Below are positions 37,182-46,656 of a DNA stretch of 64,000 nt, piece after piece. Below the pieces are notes generated by a model. That model did not search any database, was not told where the DNA came from, and saw only the letters and a list, made by a program, of their open reading frames with translations. The translations under genes were made by a program, and so were the position numbers. Every line of letters begins with the position of its first letter. Within the stretch, counting starts at the first letter, position 1. The DNA comes from Caballeronia sp. dw_19 (GTDB taxonomy: Bacteria; Pseudomonadota; Gammaproteobacteria; Burkholderiales; Burkholderiaceae). The stretch spans positions 1-64,000 of the forward strand of contig NZ_JAAVUQ010000003.1 in assembly GCF_018449515.1 (NCBI RefSeq). The letters run 5' to 3'.

Positions 37182-38435
37182 ATGCCGTATCAGCACATCA
37201 AGGTTCCGACGGGCGGTGACAAGATCACCGTCAATGCGGATTACTCGCTCAACGTTTCCGACCAGCCGATCATCCCTTTTATCGAAGGCGATGGTACGGG
37301 TCTGGACATCACGCCGGTGATGATCAAGGTCGTGGACGCAGCGGTGGAAAAAGCCTATGCAGGCAAGAAGAAGATCCACTGGATGGAAATCTTCGCGGGC
37401 GAGAAGGCCACCAAGGTGTACGGCCCCGACGTGTGGCTGCCGGATGAAACGCTGGACGTGCTGAAGGAATATGTCGTTTCTATCAAAGGGCCGCTTACCA
37501 CGCCGGTCGGCGGGGGCATCCGTTCGCTGAATGTCGCGCTGCGCCAGCAACTTGACCTGTATGTCTGCCTGCGCCCGGTGCAGTATTTCAAGGGCGTGCC
37601 GTCGCCGGTGCGCGAGCCGGAAAAGGTCAACATGGTCATCTTCCGTGAGAATTCGGAAGACATCTACGCCGGCATCGAATGGGCGGCCGAGTCGGAAGAG
37701 GCGAAGAAGGTCATCAAGTTCCTGCGCGAAGAAATGGGTGTGACGAAGATCCGCTTCCCGGAAACGTCGGGGATCGGAATCAAGCCGGTGTCGCGTGAAG
37801 GCACGGAGCGCCTGGTCCGCAAGGCGATCCAGTACGCCATCGACCACAATCGCAACACCGTCACGCTCGTGCACAAGGGCAACATCATGAAATACACGGA
37901 AGGTGCGTTCCGTGATTTCGGCTATGCACTGGCCCAGAAGGAGTTCGGTGCGGAACTCATCGACGGCGGCCCGTGGATGAAGATCAAGAGCCCGAAGGGC
38001 GGCGACGTTGTGCTAAAGGACGTTATCGCAGATGCGTTCCTCCAGCAGATCCTGCTGCGCCCCGCCGAGTACGACGTGATCGCCACGCTGAACCTGAACG
38101 GCGATTATGTGTCGGATGCGCTGGCGGCCCAGGTTGGCGGTATTGGCATTGCGCCGGGCGCGAACATGTCGGATTCGGTGGCCATGTTCGAAGCCACGCA
38201 CGGCACCGCGCCGAAATACGCGGGCAAGGACTATGTGAATCCGGGTTCGGAAATCCTGTCGGCTGAAATGATGCTGCGCCACCTCGGCTGGACTGAGGCG
38301 GCGGACGTCATCATCAAGTCGATGGAAAAGTCGATCCTGCAAAAGCGGGTGACGTATGACTTCGCGCGTTTGATGGAAGGCGCGACGCAGGTTTCATGCT
38401 CGGGCTTCGGGCAGGTTCTGATCGAAAATATGTAA
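37182..38435 (+). CDS. icd: NADP-dependent isocitrate dehydrogenase
   Basis: A 417-residue TCA-cycle enzyme that oxidatively decarboxylates isocitrate to 2-oxoglutarate, making NADPH. The substrate loop [20 protein letters not shown] contains Ser115, equivalent to the regulatory phosphorylation site Ser113 of E. coli Icd. [14 protein letters not shown] and the metal-binding [15 protein letters not shown] are present, and the cofactor region is near [17 protein letters not shown]. The start ATG at 37182 is preceded by TGGAG; the frame is open 36 codons upstream. A strong terminator follows. Confidence 0.96.
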   Translation: MPYQHIKVPTGGDKITVNADYSLNVSDQPIIPFIEGDGTGLDITPVMIKVVDAAVEKAYAGKKKIHWMEIFAGEKATKVYGPDVWLPDETLDVLKEYVVSIKGPLTTPVGGGIRSLNVALRQQLDLYVCLRPVQYFKGVPSPVREPEKVNMVIFRENSEDIYAGIEWAAESEEAKKVIKFLREEMGVTKIRFPETSGIGIKPVSREGTERLVRKAIQYAIDHNRNTVTLVHKGNIMKYTEGAFRDFGYALAQKEFGAELIDGGPWMKIKSPKGGDVVLKDVIADAFLQQILLRPAEYDVIATLNLNGDYVSDALAAQVGGIGIAPGANMSDSVAMFEATHGTAPKYAGKDYVNPGSEILSAEMMLRHLGWTEAADVIIKSMEKSILQKRVTYDFARLMEGATQVSCSGFGQVLIENM

Positions 38436-38456
38436 GTTCGGCCAAGCTTCTTAAGG

Positions 38457-38493
38457 AAAGCCCCGGCGCGAGTCACTCGCCCGGGGCTTTTTC
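38457..38493 (+). terminator. Intrinsic terminator of icd
   Basis: The arms AAAGCCCCGG (38457-38466) and CCGGGGCTTT (38481-38490) pair, with T residues following. It lies 22 bp past the icd stop. Confidence 0.9.
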
Positions 38494-38640
38494 ATGGGCA
38501 GCGCGAACGCGATCGGGCTACTCCGCACAACTCTGTCAAAACTTGTCGCAAGCGACTGTTTCACTGCAGCGGAGTGATACCCTCGATTTGCTGGACAACA
38601 TATGTGTTTTTATACAGTTCGCCTTACGTTGGACGCGCCT

Positions 38641-39165
38641 ATGTCTCACCAAAATTCGCACGTGACTACGTTGTTCGCCCGCTGGCTCGCGGTGGAAACC
38701 CGCGGTTTGCTTGGCGGCCTCGCCGGCGGCGTGGTCGGAGGTGTTGTGGCGTTCACGCTGATAAACCGGTTTAGTTCAACGAGCCTGGCGAGCGGTGCCG
38801 ACGCAATTTCCATTGCGAACACATACATTGTCTATTCAACATTCATGATCGCGGCGGTTGCCGTTTTCCTGACCATGGCGGGTTTGATTTTCACGCAGCA
38901 TTTCGCCATGGAGAAAGAACGGCACGTCGCGGACGCCTTTGCGGCATTGGTGGCCGAAATGGGCCGCACTAACGGGTGCGCGGTCGAAGTGGTGAAAGAA
39001 GTCATGAAGAACGCCGAAGTGGTCCAGCATTTTGACGATCAGGTAAAGGAAAAACTCAGGGAGGTGATGCGTGCGCAACTGGACAACGCGGACCAACGTA
39101 AGGCACGTGCGCGCAGCGAACATGATGCGCTGACCCGTATCGCCAGCGACCTGGAAAGTGCCTAG
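38641..39165 (+). CDS. Two-helix membrane protein with cytoplasmic coiled-coil-like tail
   Basis: A 174-residue protein. Residues 20-45 (GLLGGLAGGVVGGVVAFTLI) and 60-85 (YIVYSTFMIAAVAVFLTMAG) are two membrane helices. The long C-terminus (EKERHVADAFAALVAEMGRT onward) is charged and helical, with predicted coiled-coil character. No family is recognised. I start at ATG 38641 (MSHQNSHVTT); the frame extends 13 codons upstream. It is adjacent to an ImmA-like peptidase gene, whose frame overlaps its end, so the two may act together. Confidence 0.6.
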   Translation: MSHQNSHVTTLFARWLAVETRGLLGGLAGGVVGGVVAFTLINRFSSTSLASGADAISIANTYIVYSTFMIAAVAVFLTMAGLIFTQHFAMEKERHVADAFAALVAEMGRTNGCAVEVVKEVMKNAEVVQHFDDQVKEKLREVMRAQLDNADQRKARARSEHDALTRIASDLESA

Positions 39166-39775
39166 ACCGTTTGAGAGGGGAGAATATGACAATCGTTTCC
39201 GCAATACCTGTCTTGCGAACCACAGCAGCGTTGGCGGCATTTTTGATGGCCGAGCGCCATTACGACATGGTGGGGTCCGCACCCCCATCGACGTCGACGA
39301 AATCGCGCGGTTGCTCCAGATCGAGGTGACCGAACATGCGGATCCTGGCGCTGCCAATACGATCGGCAAGATAACGCTGAGTCACGAGGGGCCGGCGAGA
39401 GTCTGGATCAATCCGGCGGAAAATGCCTATGGCCCAAGGCGTCGATTCACCCTGGCTCACGAAATAGCGCACTTTTGCATGCACAGATCCACCGATCGCC
39501 ACGAATTTATCGACGACAAAAGCACTATGAATCGCAGCGAATCCTATTGGAACAGTTACGAATCCGAGGCAAACCGGTTTGCTGCGGAACTGTTGATGCC
39601 GCAACAGCTCATTGAGTCGTTGGGACGGCGCGTAATCGATGCTTACAAGGCGGAGCACAACACCGAGAAAATGCCGTTGACGCGGTTTATCGACGTGATG
39701 GCGGTTAAATTTCGTGTTTCCCATCTGGCCATGGAGTTCCGATTGAGGAATGTCGGAATTGGCAAACACAAATAG
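39158..39775 (+). CDS. ImmA/IrrE-family metallopeptidase, start uncertain
   Basis: Up to 205 residues with a clear zinc peptidase core: FTLAHEIAHFCMH (HExxH at about residues 101-105) and a downstream Glu in YESEANRFAAELLMP, where A-E-L-L-M-P is typical of ImmA/IrrE proteins. These cleave or inactivate repressors. The listed start is a GTG overlapping the previous gene with no ribosome site. A good site (GAGGGGAGAAT) precedes an ATG at 39186 in another frame, whose product MTIVSAIPVLRTT resembles a natural N-terminus. The two frames would join by a one-base change near 39272-39290. Confidence 0.7.
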   Translation: MPRPFERGEYDNRFRNTCLANHSSVGGIFDGRAPLRHGGVRTPIDVDEIARLLQIEVTEHADPGAANTIGKITLSHEGPARVWINPAENAYGPRRRFTLAHEIAHFCMHRSTDRHEFIDDKSTMNRSESYWNSYESEANRFAAELLMPQQLIESLGRRVIDAYKAEHNTEKMPLTRFIDVMAVKFRVSHLAMEFRLRNVGIGKHK

Positions 39776-39823
39776 GTAAAAGGCCAGGGTGCGCCCTGCG
39801 GGTTTCCCCTCGCGATGCAAAAA

Positions 39824-39852
39824 TAAAAAAACCCGGCGCAATGCCGGGTTTC
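39824..39852 (-). terminator. Intrinsic terminator of the cold-shock gene
   Basis: The arms AACCCGGC (39830-39837) and GCCGGGTT (39843-39850) pair. The minus-strand transcript ends in a T run (the A run at 39824-39830). It lies between convergent genes and may also end the ImmA transcript. Confidence 0.88.
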
Positions 39853-39875
39853 GAGGACAGCGCGCTATCGAACGG

Positions 39876-40085
39876 TCAGGCAGCAGATTCCTGGATGTTC
39901 GACGCCTGTTTGCCCTTGGGTCCCTGGACGATCTCAAAGCTGACCTTCTGGCCTTCCTTGAGGGTCTTGAAACCATTCATCTGTATCGCCGAGAAATGAG
40001 CAAACAGATCCTCGCCGCCTTCATCGGGCGTGATGAATCCGTAGCCTTTCGCGTCGTTGAACCATTTGACCGTACCAGTTGACAT
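39876..40085 (-). CDS. cspA: Cold-shock-domain RNA/DNA chaperone
   Basis: A 69-residue nucleic acid-binding OB fold. [20 protein letters not shown] contains the first RNA-binding motif (KGYGFI) and [20 protein letters not shown] the second. It destabilises RNA secondary structure at low temperature or in growth transitions. The ATG at 40085 ([10 protein letters not shown]) has GAGGGGAAG upstream; the frame is open 18 codons further. Burkholderia have several csp genes, so the exact paralogue is uncertain. Confidence 0.93.
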   Translation of the reverse strand: MSTGTVKWFNDAKGYGFITPDEGGEDLFAHFSAIQMNGFKTLKEGQKVSFEIVQGPKGKQASNIQESAA

Positions 40086-40223
40086 CACTTCCCCTCTCAC
40101 TCTCGTCGCTACCACGAGCACGCTCGAAAAGCTTGGCAACCCACAATGTGGATGGCCCCCTCCTCACAAGCTCACCGCGGCCTTTCTCCAACTGAAACGC
40201 TTTCGGAAAAAAGTGCCAGTTTG

Positions 40224-40252
40224 ATTGTTTAATCTCTTAAATCACGTGTCAA
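40224..40252 (-). promoter_or_regulatory. Candidate sigma-70 promoter of the cold-shock gene
   Basis: On the minus strand TTGACA (40252-40247) is followed after 17 bp by AACAAT (40229-40224). The expected start near 40217 gives a leader of about 130 nt, normal for csp mRNAs. The remainder of 40086-40434 holds no gene. Confidence 0.45.
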
Positions 40253-40434
40253 GAAAATTTTGAGATGGTTGTCAAGGCGTTGTAAAGACCTCATTTCAAG
40301 GGTTTTTCCCGCTTTGCGCGTATCCCGCCGCACAAGCACGCCATCTTGAAAAGTCGCATAATCGACGCACATGAGGAGTACAGGCAACAGGCGGCTGGCA
40401 CCAGCAGTCGCAGCGGGTTGCAGGAGTAGGTCGC

Positions 40435-40539
40435 ATGAGTGATTCGAACAAGCGGATTACTCAGTCAGTCGCCGCGTGGAAGGCGTCCAAGGTGGTACCG
40501 AAGGCAGGTCGCGTCCGAGTGGACAATTCGTTTTTTTGA
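40435..40539 (+). CDS. Possible 34-residue small protein
   Basis: ATG 40435 to TGA 40539 encodes a basic peptide beginning MSDSNKRITQSVAAWKASKV and ending RVDNSFF. GCAGGAG lies upstream of the ATG at slightly long spacing. No family or membrane segment is recognised. It could be a real leader peptide of the clpS-clpA operon or a chance frame; the codon usage is compatible with coding. From 40540 to 40715 I see no further gene. Confidence 0.3.
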   Translation: MSDSNKRITQSVAAWKASKVVPKAGRVRVDNSFF

Positions 40540-40715
40540 GAGCTGTGCGATACTGGATTCAACGATGTTTCAAGAGGGTCGGCCCGTGTCACAAGGGCTG
40601 GCGGAATTCAGCAAGCGACAGGTTGCGCGAAGTGTGCGGCGACACCGTTCAGTTCTCATCGCGAACGGAGTTTTGGCGAGATGGCGAGCCTGTCCGAGTT
40701 GTTTAGAATGGGCGT

Positions 40716-41030
40716 ATGGCGATCAATCCCAACAAGCAGGATGGCACCGTACTGGAGCGGCAGGAACAAAAGCTGAAACAGCCGTCCATGTACAAAGTGG
40801 TGCTGCTGAATGACGACTTCACGCCGATGGAATTCGTCGTGTTCGTCGTGCAGGAACATTTCAATAAAGATCGTGAGACTGCGACGCAAATCATGCTGAA
40901 GGTTCATCGCGAGGGCAGGGGAGTTTGTGGGGTCTATACGCGGGACATCGCGTCGACCAAAGTTGAGCAAGTCGTTAGCCACGCGAGGCAAGCGGGTCAT
41001 CCGCTGCAGTGTGTGATGGAGGAAGCATGA
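40716..41030 (+). CDS. clpS: ATP-dependent Clp protease adaptor ClpS
   Basis: A 104-residue adaptor that delivers N-degron substrates to ClpAP. The core [20 protein letters not shown] carries the N-degron-binding residues (NDD and the following Met), and the rest matches the family to the C-terminus [10 protein letters not shown]. The N-terminal tail is short. Its stop overlaps the clpA start by four bases (ATGA), so the two are translated together. Leader sequences upstream hold a possible small peptide gene. Confidence 0.96.
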   Translation: MAINPNKQDGTVLERQEQKLKQPSMYKVVLLNDDFTPMEFVVFVVQEHFNKDRETATQIMLKVHREGRGVCGVYTRDIASTKVEQVVSHARQAGHPLQCVMEEA

Positions 41031-43327
41031 TTGCCCAGGAACTGGAAGTCAGTCTGCACATGGCGTTTATGGAAGCACGTCAGGCGCGGCACGAGTTCAT
41101 TACGGTCGAGCATCTTTTACTGGCCTTGTTGGACAACCCGACCGCGGCTGAAGTGTTGCGCGCATGCGCAGCAAATATTGAAGATTTGCGTCAAAACCTG
41201 CGCAATTTCATTCACGACAACACCCCGACCGTGCCCGGCACGGACGATGTCGATACCCAGCCGACGCTTGGTTTTCAGCGCGTGATTCAGCGCGCGATCA
41301 TGCACGTGCAATCGACATCGAATGGTAAGAAGGAAGTGACTGGCGCGAACGTGCTTGTCGCTATCTTCGGTGAAAAAGACTCGCATGCCGTCTACTACCT
41401 GCAACAGCAGGGTGTGACGCGCCTCGACGTCGTCAATTTCATCTCGCACGGCATCGCGAAGACGAATTCCGGCGATGCAGCGAAGGCCAGCAGCGACGTG
41501 AACCCGGAAGCAGAAGATGCGGCTGCGCAGAAGGAAACTCCCCTTGCGCAATTCACGCAGAACCTGAACCAGCTCGCGAAGGATGGCAAGATCGATCCGC
41601 TGATCGGCCGCGAACTGGAAGTCGAGCGCGTGGTGCAAGTGCTGTGCCGTCGCAGAAAGAACAATCCGCTGCTGGTCGGTGAAGCCGGTGTGGGTAAAAC
41701 CGCCATTGCCGAAGGGCTCGCCTGGCGCATCACGCGTGGCGAAGTGCCGGATATTCTTGCGGACGCTCAGGTGTATTCGCTCGATATGGGCGCATTGCTG
41801 GCTGGTACTAAATATCGTGGCGATTTCGAGCAACGTCTCAAGACGGTGCTGAAAGAATTGAAGGAACGCCCGCATGCGGTGCTGTTCATCGACGAAATTC
41901 ACACGCTGATTGGCGCAGGTGCTGCGTCGGGCGGCACGCTGGACGCATCGAATTTGCTGAAGCCGGCGTTGTCGTCGGGTCAGTTGAAGTGCATCGGCGC
42001 GACCACGTTCACGGAATATCGCGGGATCTTCGAAAAAGACGCAGCGTTGTCGCGTCGTTTCCAGAAGGTGGACGTTGCCGAGCCGACGGTCGAGCAGACC
42101 ATCGCAATCCTGCGCGGTCTCAAGTCGCGTTTCGAAGAGCACCACGGCGTGAAATATTCGTCGGGTGCGCTGTCCGCGGCGGCTGAATTGTCGGCACGCT
42201 TTATTACGGACCGTCATCTGCCGGACAAGGCTATCGATGTAATCGATGAAGCGGGCGCAGCTCAACGCATCCTGCCGAAGTCGAAGCAGAAGAAGACTAT
42301 CGGCAAGAACGAGATCGAAGAGATCATCTCGAAGATCGCGCGCGTCCCGCCGCAAAGCGTGTCGCAGGACGATCGCAGCAAGTTGCAGACGCTGGATCGT
42401 GACTTGAAGAGCGTGGTGTTTGGTCAGGATCAGTCTATCGATGCACTCGCCGCCGCGATCAAGATGGCGCGGGCGGGTCTCGGCAAGACGGACAAGCCGA
42501 TCGGCGCGTTCCTGTTCTCGGGCCCAACGGGCGTCGGCAAGACGGAAGTGGCGAAGCAACTGGCGTTCACGCTGGGTATCGAATTGCTGCGTTTCGACAT
42601 GTCCGAGTATATGGAGCGTCACGCGGTCAGCCGGCTGATTGGCGCGCCGCCGGGTTATGTCGGGTTCGATCAGGGTGGTTTGCTGACCGAAGCTGTCACG
42701 AAGAAGCCGCATTGCGTGCTGTTGCTCGACGAAATCGAAAAGGCGCATCCGGACATCTACAACGTGTTGCTGCAGGTCATGGACCATGGCACGTTGACCG
42801 ATAACAACGGTCGCAAGGCGGATTTCCGCAACGTCATCATCATCATGACGACGAATGCGGGTGCCGAAGCAATGCAGAAGTCGGTGATCGGATTCACGAA
42901 TCGTCGGGAAACCGGCGACGAAATGGCCGATATCAAGCGGATGTTCACGCCTGAGTTCCGGAATCGTCTGGACCAGATCATCAGCTTCCGCTCGCTGGAT
43001 GAGGAAATCATCATGCGCGTGGTCGACAAATTCCTGATGCAACTGGAAGATCAGTTGCATGAGAAGAAGGTCGACGCGGTCTTCACCGACGGCTTGCGCG
43101 CGCATCTGGCGAAGCACGGTTTTGACCCGCTGATGGGCGCCCGGCCAATGCAGCGCCTGATCCAGGACACGATTCGTCGTGCGCTGGCGGATGAGCTGCT
43201 GTTTGGCAAGCTGATGTCGGGTGGTCGCGTAACGGTGGACGTGGACGAGAACGACAAGGTCGCACTCACTTTCGACGAAAGCCCGGTGCCGCGTAATCCG
43301 AATCCGGAAGCGGTCGAGGTTGAGTGA
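41027..43327 (+). CDS. clpA: ATP-dependent Clp protease ATP-binding subunit ClpA
   Basis: A 766-residue AAA+ unfoldase that feeds proteins to ClpP. An N-terminal Clp-N double repeat is followed by two AAA modules. Walker A motifs are [13 protein letters not shown] (about residue 220) and [13 protein letters not shown] (about residue 502), and Walker B appears as VLFIDEIH and [13 protein letters not shown]. The ClpP-binding loop contains IGF in [13 protein letters not shown]. It starts at ATG 41027 inside the clpS stop, so the two genes form an operon. A very stable terminator follows. Confidence 0.96.
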   Translation: MIAQELEVSLHMAFMEARQARHEFITVEHLLLALLDNPTAAEVLRACAANIEDLRQNLRNFIHDNTPTVPGTDDVDTQPTLGFQRVIQRAIMHVQSTSNGKKEVTGANVLVAIFGEKDSHAVYYLQQQGVTRLDVVNFISHGIAKTNSGDAAKASSDVNPEAEDAAAQKETPLAQFTQNLNQLAKDGKIDPLIGRELEVERVVQVLCRRRKNNPLLVGEAGVGKTAIAEGLAWRITRGEVPDILADAQVYSLDMGALLAGTKYRGDFEQRLKTVLKELKERPHAVLFIDEIHTLIGAGAASGGTLDASNLLKPALSSGQLKCIGATTFTEYRGIFEKDAALSRRFQKVDVAEPTVEQTIAILRGLKSRFEEHHGVKYSSGALSAAAELSARFITDRHLPDKAIDVIDEAGAAQRILPKSKQKKTIGKNEIEEIISKIARVPPQSVSQDDRSKLQTLDRDLKSVVFGQDQSIDALAAAIKMARAGLGKTDKPIGAFLFSGPTGVGKTEVAKQLAFTLGIELLRFDMSEYMERHAVSRLIGAPPGYVGFDQGGLLTEAVTKKPHCVLLLDEIEKAHPDIYNVLLQVMDHGTLTDNNGRKADFRNVIIIMTTNAGAEAMQKSVIGFTNRRETGDEMADIKRMFTPEFRNRLDQIISFRSLDEEIIMRVVDKFLMQLEDQLHEKKVDAVFTDGLRAHLAKHGFDPLMGARPMQRLIQDTIRRALADELLFGKLMSGGRVTVDVDENDKVALTFDESPVPRNPNPEAVEVE

Positions 43328-43385
43328 CTGATTGGCAGGCGATGACTGAAGTCAGGTGACGCACGCTTGAGGTGTGTCATCATCG

Positions 43386-43428
43386 GCGAGGCGGCGCGGG
43401 GAAATTTCCCGCGCCGCCTCGCTTTTTT
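43386..43428 (+). terminator. Intrinsic terminator of clpS-clpA
   Basis: The arms GCGAGGCGGCGCGGG (43386-43400) and CCCGCGCCGCCTCGC (43408-43422) pair perfectly around a GAAATTT loop, followed by six T. One of the strongest hairpins in the window. Confidence 0.97.
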
Positions 43429-43469
43429 GCGCGCGCATTTGTTGCGGATAATGACTTCAAGAGGTTGAT

Positions 43470-44843
43470 TTGAGCTTTAAACGTGGGTCGTTCGAGACCA
43501 TCGTAGAACGGGAGAAGGGGCTGCACCGGAGTTTGACCGCCGGACAGATGTCGATGATTGCTATCGGCGGGGCGATCGGAACGGGGCTTTTTTTAGGCAG
43601 CGGTTTCGCGATCGGTTTCGCCGGGCCGAGCGTGCTGGTGAGCTATGCGATCGGCGCGTTGATCGCGTTGTTGCTGATGGGCGCGCTGGCCGAGATGACC
43701 GTTGCGCACCCGACTTCCGGATCGTTTGGCGCGTACGCGGAGTTTTATATCGGGCCGCTCGCGGGATATCTGGTCCGCTACGCGTACTGGTCGGCCGTCG
43801 TATTTGCGGTCGGCACCGAGGTCAGCGCGGTCGCCGTGTTCATGAAGTACTGGTTCGCGAACGTGCCGGGCTGGTATTGGATCGTGGGTTTTTCCGCCGC
43901 GCTGATTGGCGTGAACGCGGCGAGCGTCAAGGTGTACGGCGTGATCGAATACGCGTTTTCGATGCTGAAAATCGTGGCGATCGTTGCGTTTATCTTGCTC
44001 GGTGCGGTGTTCGTGTATGGCGCGCCGGTGTCATCCGGCGTCGGGCTGAACAACTTCACGGCGCACGGCGGGTTCTTTCCGCACGGCGTGAAGGGCATGT
44101 GGTTCGCGGTCATTGTTTCCATTTTCAGCTACCTGAACATCGAGACGATCGCGGTCGCGGCCGGCGAAGCGCGTGATCCGCAACGCGCCGTGGCCCGGGC
44201 ATTTCGCTCGACCGTATTCCGGCTGGTGCTCTTCTATCTGCTCACGCTGGCGTTGATGCTCGCGATTGTTCCGTGGACGCAGGCCAGCACCGACGAAAGC
44301 CCGTTCGTCAAAGTGATGGCCGCCACGCACGTCCCGTTCGCTGCGGGCGTGATCAACTTCGTGGTGCTGATCGCGGCGCTTTCCGCGATGAACAGCCAGC
44401 TCTACATCACCACCCGCATGATGTTCAGCCTGTCGCGGGCCGGTTACGCGCCGGCGCGCTTCGGGCGTCTGAGCGCGAACGGCGTGCCCACCGCCGCGCT
44501 GTCTTTGTCGACTAGCGGCATTGCGCTGGCCACCATCCTCACCGCGTTCTGGCCGGCGATGGCGTTCGGCTTGATGATGTCGCTAGCCATTTTCGGCGCG
44601 ATGTTCGCCTGGCTGATGATTTTCGTCACGCACCTCTTTTTCCGTGCCCGCTACGACGGGCCGGCACTGTCTTTCCGGATGGTGCTGCACCCGTTCGGAA
44701 GTTTGCTGGGCGCGGGTTTGATGGCCGCGATCATGATCACCACCGCCTTCACGAGCGAATTTCGCATGACGCTCGTCTACGGCCTGGCATTCATGGTCGT
44801 TCTCGTCACCACCTACCTGCTCTGGTATAGGAAACGCGGGTAA
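43470..44843 (+). CDS. Amino-acid permease (APC/AAT family)
   Basis: A 457-residue inner-membrane transporter with 12 predicted helices. The N-terminus GLHRSLTAGQMSMIAIGGAI and the first helix GTGLFLGSGFAIGFAG are characteristic of AAT-type amino-acid permeases such as those for GABA, proline or aromatic amino acids. The consensus near IETIAVAAGEARDPQRAV (about 235-252) is also typical. The substrate is not readable. The start is a TTG at 43470 with AAGAGG upstream. It is probably a single gene; the DeoR-type regulator follows after about 80 bp and is unrelated. Confidence 0.9.
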   Translation: MSFKRGSFETIVEREKGLHRSLTAGQMSMIAIGGAIGTGLFLGSGFAIGFAGPSVLVSYAIGALIALLLMGALAEMTVAHPTSGSFGAYAEFYIGPLAGYLVRYAYWSAVVFAVGTEVSAVAVFMKYWFANVPGWYWIVGFSAALIGVNAASVKVYGVIEYAFSMLKIVAIVAFILLGAVFVYGAPVSSGVGLNNFTAHGGFFPHGVKGMWFAVIVSIFSYLNIETIAVAAGEARDPQRAVARAFRSTVFRLVLFYLLTLALMLAIVPWTQASTDESPFVKVMAATHVPFAAGVINFVVLIAALSAMNSQLYITTRMMFSLSRAGYAPARFGRLSANGVPTAALSLSTSGIALATILTAFWPAMAFGLMMSLAIFGAMFAWLMIFVTHLFFRARYDGPALSFRMVLHPFGSLLGAGLMAAIMITTAFTSEFRMTLVYGLAFMVVLVTTYLLWYRKRG

Positions 44844-44870
44844 ACACCGGCCAGAAACCCCTTTGCATGT

Positions 44871-44906
44871 CTTTCGTTTCGAAACTAAAATCTTTCGAAA
44901 CGAAAG
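44871..44906. promoter_or_regulatory. Candidate operator of the DeoR-type regulator
   Basis: CTTTCGTTTCGAAA (44871-44884) and its exact reverse complement TTTCGAAACGAAAG (44893-44906) flank an 8-bp spacer. TTTCG/CGAAA half-sites are usual for DeoR/GlpR/AgaR-family operators. It lies between the permease gene and the regulator's start codon, so autoregulation of the operon is likely. Confidence 0.7.
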
Positions 44907-44925
44907 TACAAAGGTGGTGCTGCCC

Positions 44926-45732
44926 GTGTTGGCCAACAAGAATTCGCTTCATCGGCGTCTGCGTATCGTCGAGCTTGTCCGCAAGCGCGGGGAAGTATCG
45001 GTCGATGAACTCGCTACAGCGTTCGACGTGTCCAGCGTCACGATCCGCTCGGACCTGAATTACCTGGAGCAGCAGCGCTACCTCATCCGGGCGTTTGGCA
45101 AGGCGCGCTACGTCGCGCAACGGCCCGGCGAGAACCTGCTGGCAGCGGTGCCTCCGAGCGCGACACGGCAGGCCGCGGATATGGCGATTGCGCGCATGGC
45201 GGCGGATTTCATCGATGACCACGCGTCGGCGTTCATTGGCGCAGGTCTGATTACGCACAAGTTGCTGCCGCTGCTTGCCGACCGCGCAAACCTCGCGCTG
45301 ACGCTTAACGACATCGCGATGGTGCCGACCGTCCAGCGTTTCATGCGCTGCGAATTGCGTCTCACCGGCGGTTCGCTCGATGACGATTCCACCGTGCTGC
45401 TTGGGCCGGACGCCGAGCGCTCGTTGTTTGCGATGTCGCTGGATCTGGTGGTGCTGGAGGCGAGCGGTATCGACCGCGAGGGCAATTTGCTGTGCGCCGA
45501 TCCGCGTCTGGCAAGCGTATTCAAAGCCGCGTTAAAAAACGCCAAACGAATCGTAGTCGTGGCTTACCAGCCGGCGCTGCAAGGTGAGGGCGAGGCCTTC
45601 TGCCACGTCAGTCGCCTGGGCGGATTGGTACTCGATGACGCCATCGACCCGCCGACACTCGACCTGATTCTCAAAGCTGGACTGGACGTGCATCGGCGGG
45701 AAGAAGGGATTCTTGAATTTCATGGTAAGTAA
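44926..45732 (+). CDS. DeoR/AgaR-family transcriptional regulator
   Basis: About 268 residues. The N-terminal winged helix-turn-helix (RRLRIVELVRKRGEVSVDEL and then ATAFDVSSVTIRSDLNYLEQ) is followed by the DeoR C-terminal sugar-phosphate sensor domain with GAGLITHKLL and TLNDIAMV loops. It precedes a sugar importer, kinase and GatZ-like gene, so it probably senses a phosphorylated hexose such as tagatose 6-phosphate. I chose GTG 44926 (protein begins MLANKNSLHR); other in-frame GTG, TTG and upstream codons remain possible. It starts just past the candidate operator. Confidence 0.82.
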   Translation: MLANKNSLHRRLRIVELVRKRGEVSVDELATAFDVSSVTIRSDLNYLEQQRYLIRAFGKARYVAQRPGENLLAAVPPSATRQAADMAIARMAADFIDDHASAFIGAGLITHKLLPLLADRANLALTLNDIAMVPTVQRFMRCELRLTGGSLDDDSTVLLGPDAERSLFAMSLDLVVLEASGIDREGNLLCADPRLASVFKAALKNAKRIVVVAYQPALQGEGEAFCHVSRLGGLVLDDAIDPPTLDLILKAGLDVHRREEGILEFHGK

Positions 45733-45759
45733 CCCTAAACAATAACTGGAGATAGTCAC

Positions 45760-46656
45760 ATGTTTCGTCGTCGTTCACTTCTTGCTGTTCTCGTCACCGC
45801 GTTCGCCGCAACTGCAACGGCCGCCCAAGCCGCCGATGTAAAGATTGGCGCATCTCTGCTCACGCAACAACATCCGTTTTACGTCGAACTCGCCAATGCG
45901 ATGAAGGCTGAAGCGGCGAAGGATCACGCGCAGATCGATATCGCGATTGCGAATCAGGACTTGAGCAAGCAGATTGCCGATGTCCAGGATTTCGTGACGA
46001 AGAAGGTCGATGTGATCGTGATCTCGCCGGTGGATTCAAAAGGCGTGAAAGCCGCCGTGCTGACGGCGCAGCGCGCCGGGATTCCGGTGATCACCGTCGA
46101 TATCAGCGCGCAAGGCGTGGAAGTCGCGTCGCACATCGCCACCGATAACTACGCGGGCGGCCTGCAAGCCGGCGCGTTGATGTGCAAGGTGCTGGGCGGC
46201 AAGGGCAAGGTTGGTGTGATCGATTATCCGACGGTTCAATCGGTGATCGACCGCGTGACGGGCTTCAAGAAGGCGCTGGAAGCATGTCCCGATGTGAAGA
46301 TCGTCGCGATACAACCGGGCATCACGCGCGCCGATGCATTGAGCGCCGCGCAGAACATGCTGCAGGCGAATCCGGATCTCGCGGGCATCTTCGGCTTTGG
46401 CGATGACGCTGCAATGGCCGCAGCGGTGGCGGGTAAATCGGCGGGGAACCACGTGAAAGTGATCGGCTTCGACGGCATGCCGGAAGCGCGTGCAGCGGTG
46501 GACAAGAACCCGAACTTCGTCGGCGTGATTCGTCAGTACCCGGACAAGATGGGCGCGCTTGCCGTGGACACTGCGGTGAAGGTCGCAGAGAAGCAGCCCG
46601 TGCCGAAGCTGCAACCGGTGACGCCGGGTCAGTATCTGAACGCGTCGGTGAAATGA
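45760..46656 (+). CDS. Sugar ABC transporter substrate-binding protein (RbsB/XylF type)
   Basis: A 298-residue periplasmic binding protein. Residues 1-25 are a signal peptide (RSLLAVLVTAFAATATAAQA, cleavage after AQA). The mature protein has two alternating alpha/beta lobes of the ribose-binding class, with QQHPFYVELANAMKAEAAKD at the ligand mouth and the hinge near DNYAGGLQAGAL. GFDGMPEARAAVDKNPNFVG is typical of this cluster. It brings a sugar or polyol to the RbsA/C-like proteins downstream. The sugar is probably hexose-like, by context. The next gene overlaps it by four bases. Confidence 0.92.
   Translation: MFRRRSLLAVLVTAFAATATAAQAADVKIGASLLTQQHPFYVELANAMKAEAAKDHAQIDIAIANQDLSKQIADVQDFVTKKVDVIVISPVDSKGVKAAVLTAQRAGIPVITVDISAQGVEVASHIATDNYAGGLQAGALMCKVLGGKGKVGVIDYPTVQSVIDRVTGFKKALEACPDVKIVAIQPGITRADALSAAQNMLQANPDLAGIFGFGDDAAMAAAVAGKSAGNHVKVIGFDGMPEARAAVDKNPNFVGVIRQYPDKMGALAVDTAVKVAEKQPVPKLQPVTPGQYLNASVK

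Noticed and set aside
41117..43117. 666-residue frame antisense to clpA
   Set aside because: Opposite a clear ClpA gene, with biased composition and no motif.
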